This document shows, piece by piece, positions 35,812 through 46,047 of a DNA stretch of 64,000 bases (position 1 is its first letter; each line of letters opens with the position of its first letter). The DNA lies in the NCBI GenBank assembly GCA_024734495.1, contig JALMQS010000099.1:70623335-70687334 (forward strand), in the 5' to 3' direction. The notes under the pieces were generated by a model, which was given only the letters and a program-made list of their open reading frames with translations, did not search any database and had not been told where the DNA came from. Position numbers and translations under genes: made by a program. Source of the DNA: Forficula auricularia. Taxonomy: Eukaryota; Arthropoda; Insecta; Dermaptera; Forficulidae.

Positions 35812-36096
35812 TTAATAAAACGATAAAAGTGCAGAATCGATTCTTTGATGATGCAAAGAATCCAGTGGCCGGATAAAGCTGAATCTTGTATGTATTAGTT
35901 TTCTTGTTAGTTTCTTAATTGCTTCTAAATGGGAACCATATCTACACAGTCTTATACAGAGCTGGCATAAAATAGCCCCTGGGCCTGAATAGAAAGCCAA
36001 GCTTAAAAGCACAGCTACAGAAGTAATGCAGAAATTCTTAGAGATATGGATTGGATCCTTGAATTGACAAGTAATTTTAGAGTAACTTAATTTCAT
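35812..36096 (-). pseudogene. Decayed LINE reverse transcriptase C-terminal fragment
   Basis: The 94-codon frame aligns by eye with the region after the catalytic motif of the LINEs at 14790 and 41350: LCQLCIRLC corresponds to AQIRPCLEY, RYGSHL to EYGSHLW, and RPLDSLHHQR to the LDSLAHRR block. Residues for the tryptophan-rich turn are missing. No catalytic motif is present. It is an old relic; the alignment is short, hence moderate confidence. Confidence 0.5.
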
Positions 36097-36121
36097 GAAA
36101 TTTTAATATTATGATTATTAT

Positions 36122-36229
36122 TTAAATTAAATTACGGAACGAAGAAAAGATTTTTATATTATAGACAAAAGGATCAGCAGGGATGTATATCATATAAATA
36201 TCTTTTCTTCGTTCCGTAATTTAATTTAA
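36122..36229. repeat. 38-bp near-perfect inverted repeat (hairpin)
   Basis: Arms 36122-36159 and 36192-36229 match at 37 of 38 positions; the core is TTACGGAACGAAGAAAAGAT and its complement. The loop is 32 bases. No repeat copy elsewhere in the window. It could be a miniature snapback element or a small-RNA precursor. Confidence 0.75.
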
Positions 36230-36599
36230 TTAATAATTGCCTTTCGACGAGGCCTCGTTGTGCTTGCGCCCTGAGGAAAAAAGAAAAAATTATTTTCTAC
36301 CCTTGGGTTTGTGATCGATCGGGAGGCGTTTCAGAATGACGATGATTATTATTATTATTCAGTATTTCCTTTGGTTTGTTACATTTAATATTATTTTTAA
36401 TTTTAACTAAAACAAGTTTTTTCAGAGGGTAGCAGAGTAGATTTTATAAAATCAAATCAAAGAGATTGTCATTTGCTTAATCTAAGATGTTATGAATAAC
36501 TCCACTTACATGCCCAAAAGGGCAGCGGGCACCCGAGAATAGAGCCAGCCGGGTTCGTTCAGCCTTTCTGACATATAAGCAGAACTATTGATGACATCT

Positions 36600-36785
36600 C
36601 AGACTAAACCAGAGGACAATCTCTTTGAGTTTATTTGATTAAAGGAGACAATAAAAGAGTGTGTCTTCTGCTGGAAAAATAAATTTTTTTAATTTAATTT
36701 AATTACATATTTTTCCAACAAGACACTCTTTTATTGTCTCATTTAGTTTATAAAAATTCTGCTACTCTCGGCAAAAAGAAACTAT
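36600..36785. repeat. Small snapback carrying the GAGACAATAAAAGAGTGTG motif
   Basis: GGAGACAATAAAAGAGTGTG (36647) is mirrored by ACACTCTTTTATTGTCTC (36722), and AATTCTGCTACTCTCGGCAA follows at 36757. The same motifs, in direct order, are at the 3' end of the LINE at 15655-15710, so the snapback may derive from LINE ends. The stretch 36230-36600 is otherwise unassigned. Confidence 0.6.
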
Positions 36786-36929
36786 CAATTTCTTCTTTTC
36801 TTCTTCTTAACCTTCTCAATAGCCCTGCGCCCTTTTCTCCAAATAAAGGACGTTGTTCCATTCGATTTTTACTCAGGGTCTACATTAGGCCCGCTTTCAA
36901 TTGGATTTTATTTAATTTTAATGGTTATA

Positions 36930-37256
36930 CAGTGAATCCCTTCAAATCCGAACCCCGAAAATCCGAAATCCCGGGAAATCTGAACGAGTTTGTGTTTGAA
37001 AAATTTAAGTTTGGGTAGGTGTTTTTTCGGATTCGAGGCTAGTCCAAATCTTCTTCCAAGATTTGCGCAGTAAGTTCACACTTGTTTTTTTTCACGATTC
37101 TGCAACCCAGTAAAAAACGTCTTTTATTGTAACATTCTTCAGCTTCTCAAGGATAGAAAGAGAACATTTTCTTCAATAAGATATCCAAACCAGCAGCTTT
37201 CTGCTAATCCGAACAGGCTACAGCCCCAATTAGTTCGGATTTGAGGGGTTTCACTG
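36930..37256. mobile_element. pogo/Tc1-type MITE with TA duplication
   Basis: Left end CAGTGAATCCCTTCAAATCC and right end (complement) CAGTGAAACCCCTCAAATCC are near-identical 24-bp terminal repeats flanked by TA on both sides (36928-36929, 37257-37258). A second inner CCGAA-rich repeat follows the left end. No transposase. CAGTG-type ends with TA duplication fit the pogo/Tigger group. Confidence 0.85.
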
Positions 37257-37557
37257 TATCTAATAGTTTGTTAGCAGAAAACTAATTTTCATTTTTTGAA
37301 TTTAAAATATAGAAAAGGAAAAGCGAAGCCTAAATTACTGTATCCCGAAGAAATGCAGCACTAATAAAGAGGAAAAAGTTGCCATTCTATCAACTACGAC
37401 ACTGAATTTACTTGGATTTACTCACTTAAAAACGGCTTCAGATATAAAATCCGAAATATCATGAATAAAGATTTTTGGCAATTTTCTAACGTTCTTCACA
37501 AGCAGGTACCATAACTACCTTCAATTCAGATCCAATTTTGTATATTTTAAAGACTGC

Positions 37558-37620
37558 CCATAGCAGCACAATGTTTCAATTTGAGAATCTATATAGTTTG
37601 AAACATTGTGCTACTAGGGT
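37558..37620 (+). ncRNA. Compact miRNA-precursor-like hairpin
   Basis: Arms TAGCAGCACAATGTTTCAA (37562-37580) and TTGAAACATTGTGCTACTA (37599-37617) pair at 18 of 19 positions around an 18-base loop, with some pairing continuing outside. Stem and loop sizes suit a pre-miRNA, although flanking lower-stem pairing is weak. The arm resembles no miRNA I can name with confidence. A tiny MITE is the alternative. Confidence 0.35.
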
Positions 37621-38144
37621 GGCCTTATACGTTGGTGTAAAGGACAAAAGCTACAATCATACAAAAGTGGGGAAAATCACCCCTTACTTTTTTACATATC
37701 TGGAAATATTTACAAAGGCCCACGCTTTTTAAAAGAGCAACGACAAGAGTGATCTATGATGATGAGTCCACCAATGATTTTCTCAGCTCAAGTCAACAAT
37801 TCTTAGTTAAACACAGGCCAACAAAAAAAAATGTTTGTGAAAATTTTTTAAACCAATTTGCCTTAATCTTATGTATTTTTGGGTACTGAAGCCGTATTTG
37901 GTATCCATTTTTTACCCACAATTTTCTCACAATATGACATCGATTATATGTTTTAAAAAATAGGGAAAATTTGATGTATAAAAATTAAAAATCAATTTTT
38001 TTATTAAGTTACAATTTTTACTTACAATAATATTAAATTACAAAATGCGATATTAGTTTTTCTTACGGGCCAATGTTTTTTGGACCAATGTAGATTCCTT
38101 GCTCTGCTGTCCCACTCTCATATAAAACATGGAAACTTTGTAAA
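37621..38144. other. Unassigned AT-rich region
   Basis: Nothing recognisable. Confidence 0.4.
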
Positions 38145-38915
38145 TCACTTTTTAACCGACTTTAAAAAAGGAGGAGGTTATCAATTCAACGGAATGTCTT
38201 TTTTTTGTTTGTTTGTTCGTCGATTTCTCTCCTACCATGTGAACCGAATTCGTTGATTTTTTTTATTGGAAAGGGGGTACCTTCCGATTGGTCCCATATT
38301 AATTTGGTTAAGTTCTGAATATGAATATGAAATCTTCAATTCTTTTGATCAAATAATGGAAAAATCTTTAATAAATAAAAAAAAGGTCGAACGGATGTGA
38401 GAACAAAAGGCCTACCCATCTACCTGCCATGCATGGTAAACATCACTAAAAAAAGAAAAAGAAAAATAATTTTTATGAAGAAAAACCGACTTCAAAAAAA
38501 TTAAATTCAACAAATAAAATAATAAGAACTCAAAAATCAAATAAAATGGCCAAAATGGTATAAAATAATTATCTAATTTAATAGTTACAACTAAACGACG
38601 AAATTTTTCCATAAAATCACATTTTTAAGTCGGTGCCAAACATAAACATTTTATGAATCTCACTCGATGGATCTTAATTAGTACGTTTGGCGGGTAATGA
38701 AGACAACATCGCGTAAGATGGCTTATATAGTTTGTTTAGTACCGACTTCAAAAAGTGATTTCATGGTAAAGTTTCGTCGTTTAGTTCTTACTAAATTAGA
38801 TAATTATTTTATACCTTTTAGTGAATTTTATTTTATTTTTGAGTACTTATTATTTTATTAGTTGCATTTAATTTTTTTGAAGTCGATTTTTTTTCTAAAA
38901 ATTATTTTTATGTTG
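38145..38915 (-). repeat. ACCGACTTC dispersed repeat, reversed copy
   Basis: Starts TTAACCGACTTTAAAAAAGG and carries the same snapback half (about 38480-38900) as 31672-32338, plus an extra central block with TTTAAGTCGGTGCCAAACA that also occurs at 57090. Internal (GTTT)n at 38205. No coding capacity. Confidence 0.75.
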
Positions 38916-39023
38916 ACCAAGGAGCATGGAGACTCAACTTTTAAATCTCCACACAGCATCCAACCATGAGCTGTATATTTAATTTTCTGTAAAATTATAT
39001 TAAGATTTTCGTAAGTTTCTTTC

Positions 39024-39496
39024 ATATGGACTGAATTAGTAACAGGAAATAGTAGGATACTGACTGAGGGTTTGGTTCGCTAGGCCAGCCCCTTGAGGCA
39101 AATGCCTGGTCGGTTAGTACGTGCCTCGCCCAAGGCAAAAGTGTCCGTTGCCTCGTCTGAGGCTGCCTCGGTCCGGTCCATCGGTTGTCGGTTTTTGTGA
39201 ATGCTCAAAGGCGCCATATGGACTGAATTAGTAACAGGAAATAGCAGGATACTGACTGAGGGTTTGGTTCGCTAGGCCAGCCCCTTGAGGCAAATGCCTG
39301 GTCGGTTAGTACGTGCCTCGTCCAAGGCAAAAGTGCCCGTTGCCTCGTCTGAAGCTGCCTCGGTCCGATCCATCGGTTGTCGGTTTTTGTGAATGCTCAA
39401 AGGCGCCACGGGTCGTTTCCTTCTTTCACTCAGGACGGTTCTGCGGCAAACGCCCGAGGCAGCCTCGCGAGGCTGCTCGCTCAGTCAGTATCCGGC
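39024..39496. repeat. GC-rich element with a 191-bp tandem duplication
   Basis: CATATGGACTGAATTAGTAA starts at 39024 and again at 39215, a period of 191 bp with only a few differences between units. GGATACTGACTGAG (39057, 39248) is mirrored by CTCAGTCAGTATCC near 39481-39494, so the underlying unit looks like a ~250-bp TIR element whose left part has duplicated. It is unusually GC-rich for the window. A 110-codon plus-strand frame crosses it but depends on the repeat and has no recognised motif. Confidence 0.7.
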
Positions 39497-40663
39497 TATT
39501 GAAGCATAAATGTTTCCATTATGTTCCAAAATGTGAGAAATTGGTGGGTGATACAACTTTTTTATTATTATTTTCGGAATCAGCACACCAAATAAGAGAG
39601 GAATTAATTAAAATTATTGAAAAAGTTTTTTCATCGTTGGCCTGAGTAATTATTAATTAATTATATAGTAAAATAGCTATGGTTTTCCTCTCTATTATAA
39701 TAACAAATTTTAATTTATCAAATGGATTCATTCATGAAATTAAAAAAATGTTCATATAGATTATTATTATTATTATTATTTTATTATTAATATTATTATG
39801 TCCACATTACTACGAATAATCATTTTCGATAATAATTTTTTTTTAATTTTCAATTTAATACGTAATATAAAGTACATATCTCTTAACGTCATAATTCCTA
39901 TTTCCAACGTAAACACCACATAAAAGATAGAAATTTCCAACTGTGTTTATCGTTTATCGCAACGTAAACGCTCCCTAAAGTTCTATCTCTCTCTTTTTCT
40001 TCCCGGATGCAGTTCTAAATAAAATCAGACATTTTTTTCATTTTATTAATATCCCAGGTAATATTTTATATTGATAACCGGGTGAAAACGCCAGTCACCA
40101 TAACTTCAATTAAATTATTAAAAAAAAATTTAATCAGAAGATGATGCATTAGTTCGCGGTTGGAATGTGGCATGGCAAAACTTAATGCTAGCGCTTATTA
40201 ATAACGACCAGGATGAATTAGTTTGAGGCTCATCCATTACCCCCTTAACCATTTCTCTCTCGTTCAGGCCTCTTGTGGGCCAATGTGTCGACACAATGGA
40301 TCATTCCAAGAGGCAACAATCCAAGCGGGGATTCCCATTAATGTCGTCAGCGAAACGAGCATCAAGCAGCCAGATATTAAAATTAATTTTTCATTGAATC
40401 TACATTTTTGCTGACAAATCATAAAAAGATAAAGGAGAAGACGAAGAAAAGTATAAATCATATAAATAGAAGTTTTTGTTGATATCCTGACAGAATATGA
40501 ACGATTTCTTTTTCATTGGAGGGGAAAAAAGAATAAGCGAGAAGAAAGCACCAAGAAAAAGAATAATTTATTATTATGTTACTTATTTTTATTCTATATT
40601 TTTCAAGCCATTCAAAGTATTGAATTCACTCAAATATTTTTACTTTCACTTAAATAGTAAACA
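39497..40663. other. Unassigned AT-rich region
   Basis: Contains an (ATT)n microsatellite at about 39765-39800. No gene. Confidence 0.4.
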
Positions 40664-40993
40664 CGAGGGGTGATCCGCGATTGGAAGTAGGTGTACTCCT
40701 CTTTGAAAGTATTTTGGAAGTACTTGGAAATATTTGGAACCGCTTGGAAATATTTGGAAATACTTGGGAATATTCGAAAGTACTTGGAAATATTTGGAAG
40801 TGCTTGGAAATATTTGAAAGTACTCGAAAATATTTGGAAGTACTAGGAAATATTTGGAATTACTTGGAAATATTTGGAAATATTCGGAATTACTTGGAAA
40901 TATTTGGAAGTACTTGAAAATATTTGGAAGTACATGGAAATATTTGGAAGTACAAGGGGAAGTAGGTGTACAGCATATTAGGTTCACCCCTCG
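40664..40993. mobile_element. CGAGGGG-type MITE with internal minisatellite
   Basis: Ends CGAGGGGTGATCCGCGATTG and (complement) CGAGGGGTGAACC as in the other copies. Flanks AGTAAACA and GCAAAACA match only 5/8, so the duplication has decayed. The interior is expanded to 330 bp by the tandem array of the next entry; other copies are 129-166 bp. Confidence 0.8.
40705..40960. repeat. ~20-bp minisatellite, about 12 units
   Basis: Degenerate repeats of TTGGAAGTACTTGGAAATAT. The GGAA-every-10-bases pattern matches the ATTCCAAAnTAATTCCAAAT text inside the other MITE copies, so the array arose from the MITE interior. Overlapping frames on both strands are repeat artefacts. Confidence 0.88.
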
Positions 40994-41026
40994 GCAAAAC
41001 ATAAATGTTATAGTATTACTTATTCA

Positions 41027-41301
41027 CTTCTTCTTTTTATAGTGCCGTGCCCGAACGGTCTTCGGCTCCTCTCCACATACATATACCTGTGCTGAGTGTG
41101 TTTAGCTATACGGGACGTACTTTTTAACACCGGTTCCGAACGGCTTGTTTGGAGAGATTAACTAGGCAATTATACTCTTGGTACTTTGCCATTGCTTTCC
41201 AAGAGGAGGCGACTGCAAATATCTGCCGAGACTCAGACTCGAACCAGCATACTTCGGGACAGCGGCCCGACACTCTGACCACTGACCCACAGTCGCCTCT
41301 C
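41027..41301 (-). mobile_element. tRNA-derived SINE, family 2
   Basis: Second copy of the 22221-22507 family: head GAGGCGACTGTGGGTCAGTG, B-box GGTTCGAGTCT (41235-41245), the same body blocks and a tail with AAGAAG. Confidence 0.85.
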
Positions 41302-41349
41302 TGGGAAGTTCAATTTTCGAATTCTCCTAGTTATAAAGCAATAAATCAA

Positions 41350-42091
41350 TCAAACCTCTAACCGTTGTAGTTAAGAAAAATTGGACGTAAAATTGTGTAA
41401 TAATAAACTGCACCATTGTGTGGAGTTTCAACTTTTCAACGGCTCGTTTCTGAATTGCATCCAGGGTAGCAAGAGAATATTTAGAGGCTCCTCTCCATAG
41501 ATGAGAGCCGTATTCGAGACAGGGGCGGATTTGGGCCTCGTAGATGGTGAGAAGTTGTGGGGGTTTGTAAAATCGCTTGGACCTGAATAAGTAGCCAATC
41601 TCCCTTGCTGCAGATTTCGCCACAGAGGAGATGTGTTCATTCCAAGACAGGTCAGATGCGACAGAGACGCCCAACATGGATAGGCTGTCACACATTTTCA
41701 GGGTATTCGAATCGAAGTGAATATCAGGGAAATCTTTATTTTCGCACCTAGAAATTAGACAACATTGAGTCTTGTTCGTATTAAAGTTAACTAAATTTTG
41801 AGAGCCCCATTTATTCAATTTGACTGGGTCGAGAGTAATTGAGGAGGCAACATTGATTCGATTATTCGGGAGTGAGGATTTGCCGTGCAGAGTGCTATCG
41901 ACGGCGTAACAATGAGTGGGGTTTGATGTTTGATCGATAAGGTCGTTTATATAAATTAGGAAGAGCGTGGAGGAGATTACAGAGCCTTGGGGAACACCAG
42001 CGTTTGTGGAGAACGATTCAGATGATATTCTATCCACCACAACTTTTACCATATACTTCGGTTTGTCAGAAAGCTTTCTATCCATTTAAGA
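41350..42091 (-). pseudogene. LINE reverse transcriptase fragment with mutated catalytic motif
   Basis: The minus-strand frame from 42085 has NAGVPQGSVISSTLF (RT motif B), then CYAVDST where the sister copy at 14790 has CYADDST. The second codon of the catalytic pair is GTC, not GAC, so the first aspartate is lost. LGVSVASDLSWNEHI and CLEYGSHLWRGA follow, and the frame enters unrelated sequence after AIQKRAVEKL (about 41435). The copy is truncated at both ends. Upstream (42098-42192) a SINE end in the opposite orientation abuts it. Confidence 0.88.
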
Positions 42092-42097
42092 AGTGTT

Positions 42098-42192
42098 GTT
42101 TTCACAATGGAGGGCCCAGCCCATACAGGCCCATGGACCTTCTGGTGTATCTCCTTCTCACATCAATATCATTAAAAAAAAAAAAAAAACAG
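42098..42192 (+). mobile_element. SINE family 1, 3' end only
   Basis: TTTTCACAATGGAGGGCCCA through ATCAATATCATTAAA to an A run matches the 3' third of 16541-16897 and 20675-21022. The head is missing, a typical 5' truncation. Confidence 0.8.
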
Positions 42193-42597
42193 ACGGAAAA
42201 ATTGACAAATAAGTAAAATTTGCAATTCCTGCCTCCCGGGATAACCTAGTATTGAATTCAATTTTTAAACTATGAATTTTTCTGACTGTGTGTGTCTGGA
42301 TTTCGAAACACACGATAATTTGGTATCAAAATGTTTATATTCCATTGCTGAGAACAGATTATATTTTGGGCTTTCTAGCTTGCGGAAAATGCAGAAAATA
42401 TATTTTTTCTAATGATTTTATTAAGTTTTTGATACGTTAAAATCAAATGCAATAACATTTCATTTGATTACATTAATTAATATTTTTACTTTAAAAACCA
42501 CTAATAACTATATTATAAATAATTGTTTTATATATTAAGACATTGTAATTATGACAGTTACATAAAAAATATATATATAGACATTTATATAAGATTT
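42193..42597. other. Unassigned AT-rich region
   Basis: Nothing recognisable. Confidence 0.4.
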
Positions 42598-42900
42598 AAG
42601 TAATTTTTGGAGACGGACTGATAAGTGAAATTGAGTGGATATTGATGAGGCAGTCCAAAAAAGAAGAAGATAATTTATACTATCTTTTTATTCATAAACC
42701 GACGTTTCGGAGGCTATTCCTTCTTCTTCAGGGTTTTGATTGACAAGTCAGTGAATGTCGCATTGGATTTCCTTCACTGACTTTTCAAACCCCCGAAGAA
42801 GGAGGGAATAGCCTGCGAAACATCGGTTTATGAATAAAAAGATAGTTTAAATTATCTTCTTCTTTTTTGGACTGCCTCATCAATATCGACTCAAAGACAT
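42598..42900. mobile_element. Snapback element with hammerhead motifs (family B)
   Basis: The arms mirror from GAGGCAGTCCAAAAAAGAAG (42647) to CTTCTTTTTTGGACTGCCTC. The TTTTTATTCATAAACCGACG block and GTCAGTGAA near the centre also mirror. The left flank carries GGAGACGGACTGATAAGTG, also seen near 17985. No ORF. Confidence 0.75.
42696..42737 (-). ncRNA. Hammerhead-like motif, family B
   Basis: Minus strand: AAACC, CTGAAGA core, helix II region AGAAGGAATAGCCTCC (AGG/CCT), GAAA, ACGTC, GGTTT. Helix I AAACC/GGTTT is a perfect 5 bp and GTC is a standard cleavage triplet. The right arm (plus, about 42790-42830) has CCGAAGA and ACATC, so it is degraded, but it keeps the GGAGG bases that complete helix II. 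Confidence 0.6.
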
Positions 42901-43437
42901 TTATATATTTTATTATTATATTGAAATTTAATAGTAGTTCGACCCCTAGCCTAACTGGCTCCGATAGCTCATCCCTCCCTTGACTCTGCATAATTTACGG
43001 AGAGCGCACCAACTTTTGAAAAAGTTTCTACTTTCTCCTCCAATTTATTTTTCTATCTAGTCAGGTAATCTTCAAGTCCACTGACTTTTTCATTGCCCTT
43101 TTTATCGATCCTATTGTCCAGGTTCGCAATAGACCTCTTCTTATCCTTGTATTTAATGATTTGATGGATTTAAATCAGATTAAACTCATTGATCTTCAAT
43201 TAAAAAAATTCATTATGGTGCAACACAATTTGTTTTTTTTTTTAATTCTGACTGGAACTTAAATAAAGACTCCAAAACCGTGCCTTTTTCTCGAGTTATA
43301 TTATATTCCGGTTTTTCAATACCATTACTTCCACTGGACACTCTTTTCTTTTCAAAAATACTGATATGAATATGTGCTCATTTAAGGTGCTGTTGATATA
43401 TTCACAGCCTTCTCAAATTCTAGACGTTTTACTATAA
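42901..43437. other. Unassigned AT-rich region
   Basis: Nothing recognisable. Confidence 0.4.
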
Positions 43438-43501
43438 TTTATTTATTCATTTGACAAACACACGGACTAGTAGCCCACTTACAAAAAAGAAATACATATT
43501 C

Positions 43502-43704
43502 TTTTTTTATTTATTTATTTGGGAACAAAGCCCATTTAGACAGCACATAAGTAGAGTGTTAGTAGGGTTAGTGAGCTTTCAGCCGGTAGAAATTTTTATT
43601 TGCCAGCCAGGATCGAACCCCCGGACCTCCACTCCAACATCGTCATAATCAAGCGATGCCGAAGTGAGGCCAGCGCGTTAGCTGACTGAGCTACCCGACT
43701 CCCC
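43502..43704 (-). mobile_element. tRNA-derived SINE, family 4
   Basis: Minus-strand head GGTAGCTCAGTCAGCTAACG (A-box, 43681-43695) and GGTTCGATCC (B-box, 43610-43619), then a ~100-bp body with GCTGTCTAAATGGGC and an (AAAT)n tail. An approximate duplication, AATACATATTC and AATATATATTC, flanks it. Confidence 0.85.
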
Positions 43705-43859
43705 AAAATATATATTCACAATTAATAAAAAAAATGCATGCATATATTTAGTGTTACATGATATTAAAATAATTATCAGATAAATAGATAGATATATAAT
43801 TTTTTGTATAAGTATATTTGGCTTATTAAAAATAATTATCACATAAAAACAATATTGAA

Positions 43860-43959
43860 AAGTTTTTATTTTGCCGAGAGTATAGCAGAGTTGTTGATTC
43901 ATAAAGAGAAACAAAGAGGTTGTCCTCTGCTTGATGCAAATAAACATACACACATATAT

Positions 43960-44000
<41 letters not shown>

Positions 44001-44110
44001 AAATAAATAAATAAATAATAAATATACTGATATATATTTTTGATATATATGTGTCTATGTTTTTTTGCATCAAGCAGAGGAGAACCTCTTTGTTTCTCTT
44101 TATAAAAACA
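43860..44110. repeat. Snapback around a (TA)n run, CAAGCAGAGG family
   Basis: AAGAGAAACAAAGAGGTT and TCCTCTGCTTGATGCAAA are mirrored at 44068-44105 around (TA)n at 43958-43996. Single-arm copies with GCATCAAGCAGAGGAC occur at about 55903 and 56797. The left flank has TTTTGCCGAGAGTATAGCAG, as in the LINE-related sequence at 15655 and 36775. Confidence 0.7.
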
Positions 44111-44558
44111 AATACCAAGATAATGAGTAGTTCAATTCTGATCAATCATAAATTTCCACAAAAAATGATTTTTAATTTAATCTTTTGATGTGTTTAATAT
44201 GTCTATATCTCTATTATTATTTTCAGTTTCTAAAATACGATGCATACCTGAATATTTGAGATATGAAAATCTTTGACAAGGAGTAAAAAAACTGGTGGAT
44301 TTCGTGTCCTGTGATTTGATGGAGATGATCAAAAGGATTACTAGGAATTGGGATCCTCTCTTTCTACTAGAAGCTGAACGAATATACTCCTTAAAAGTAA
44401 AAAGTTACTAAGTAAGTATAGGCTGAACAACATGGCTCAAATATAATATATATTAAATTTTTAGAGTTATGTTCAAAAGTGAAATGAAACCCTATATTAG
44501 TGTCGTTCTGTCCGCCTGACTATCTGTCTATATGAGCGAAAAATACCTTAATAAGATT

Positions 44559-44932
44559 ATTGGATAAAAAATACTTGGTAGGTTTCACATTAAGATATTA
44601 AAATAAAATGAACTTATTTTTGGAGAGACTTTAATGTCGATTTATATATTTTGGGTGGCTAACCCATCTTCAGGATCAACAGAAAGTAACTGTTGCTGTT
44701 GTTGATATATATATTTCGGATGGCTTACCAATCTTCAGGAGCAACAGTTACTTTCTGTTGATCCTGAAGATGATTAAGAGATTAAGATTAGCCACCTGAA
44801 ATATATATATATCGATATTAAAATCTCCAAAAATAAATTCGTTTTATTTTTTATATCTTACCTACCAAGTATCCAATAATTTTAAAAAATGTTTCACCAA
44901 GTACCAACTCCAAATTCCTTAAAAACTACCTA
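44559..44932. mobile_element. Deleted PLE-type element with hammerhead-like arms (family C)
   Basis: The outer sequences TTGGATAAAAAATACTTGGT and its complement match both ends of the 60151-61106 element. Inside, CCATCTTCAGGATCAAC and GTTGATCCTGAAGATG form the inner arms, with CTGAAGA cores on both strands at about 44660-44680 and 44762-44790. The GIY-YIG ORF is deleted. The ends TTTCACCAAGTACCAAC and TAAAAACTAC are shared too. Confidence 0.7.
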
Positions 44933-45099
44933 AATAAGATATAATGTTGCTTCTAGTTGCCCATAATCAGAGGCTTGAGATTTAATTCTATTTTATAATA
45001 ATGGTAGGTTTTTGAGCACGTTCAAAAAAATCACATTTTTTGTATTTACTATATATTTACAAAAATATTTGAAGTCATAACTTTAAATATTATTTTTGT

Positions 45100-45600
45100 A
45101 TAAATTTTATTAAACCAATTATTTTACATTAATTAATGTATACATTGTATTTTTTGCTTCGATTCCGGAGATAACTTCTCCACCATCGAGTGTCCTTATT
45201 CATCTTTAGTCCTTGTTTTTAATAAGAGGAAAAATCTAATTAGATAAAAAAAACTCTTTTCCGATAATTATTTCAATTCCATTATTCCCCAATCAAGTCG
45301 ATTGGTCCCATTCTCCATAATCAATCCCCACTTTAAATATTATAATTTTTTTTTTTATAAATTTTATTAAACCAATTATTTTACATTAATGTATACCTTG
45401 TATTTCAGCTTCGATTTCGGAGATCACTTCTCCACCATCGAGTGTCCTTATTAATCTTTAGTCCTTGTTTTTAATAAGAGGAAAAATCTAATTAGATAAA
45501 AAAACCTCTTTTCCTATAATTATTTCAATTCCATTATTCCCCAATCAAATCGATTGGTATCTCTCCTCCCTCCCTCCCCTCCTCCCCACTTTAAATATTA
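45100..45600. repeat. Tandem duplication (~258-bp unit)
   Basis: TAAATTTTATTAAACCAATT starts near 45103 and 45358. ACTTCTCCACCATCGAGTGT and TAGTCCTTGTTTTTAATAAG follow in both. A third, more diverged relative is at 52600-52750 (GAGATTACTTCCCCCACTAT). No ORF. Confidence 0.8.
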
Positions 45601-46047
45601 ATACAGTTCCCATTTAAGCTAAATTAAAATCTATTCTATTTGTGTGCTATAAAAACTAAATTAATTAATTCTTTTCATTAGAATAGATCAATTTAAATGA
45701 CGTATAATAATTAGATGAAAGGTAGTGAATGTAATTCTTTAATTTAAATTAAAACAAAAACTTAAGAATTTCAAGTCTTGGTACGCTTCCTGTAGACTTT
45801 GGTGATTTGGCAGGCAGATTTTCTTTTTTAAATTTATTTCGCAAAAATGATTGTGGGGTAGGGGCACATATTTTTGTAACTGTCGTTGTTTAGAAATAGC
45901 CTAATTTAACATGATGAAAAAAAAATCATAAATTCCCTCATTATCTTCTTATCAAAGATAAATAAGAACGAATTTTTATCTCATGCATTTTGCGAATTAT
46001 AATGTACACTCGCACTTAGCTTGCTTTAATTGAAGAATCAAGATTTA

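Larger units (their letters stand above)
43438..44395 (-). mobile_element. 3' end of a second copy of the 4-kb LINE, interrupted
   Basis: CACGGACTAGTAGCCCACTT (43463) matches the LINE 3' UTR at 3013-3034, and 44145-44335 matches 3470-3640 (for example GACAAGGAGTAAAAAA and GGATTTCGTGTCCTGTGA). The part between has been split by a SINE (43502-43704) and a snapback (43860-44110). Only the last ~80 codons of ORF2 are represented, with stops. Confidence 0.75.

Noticed and set aside
39313..39645. 110-codon plus-strand ORF in the GC-rich island
   Set aside because: It depends on the 191-bp duplicated unit and on the palindromic GAGGC blocks, with no recognisable motif.
40705..40960. CRISPR array
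   Set aside because: The units are contiguous, degenerate tandem repeats without spacers, inside a MITE in eukaryotic DNA.
40646..41042. Repetitive ORFs on both strands across the minisatellite
   Set aside because: A 20-bp tandem array gives periodic open frames. The translated repeats have no protein family resemblance.
43678..44145. 155-codon Ile/Tyr-rich ORF
   Set aside because: It runs through a SINE, a (TA)n run and a snapback; composition alone explains it.
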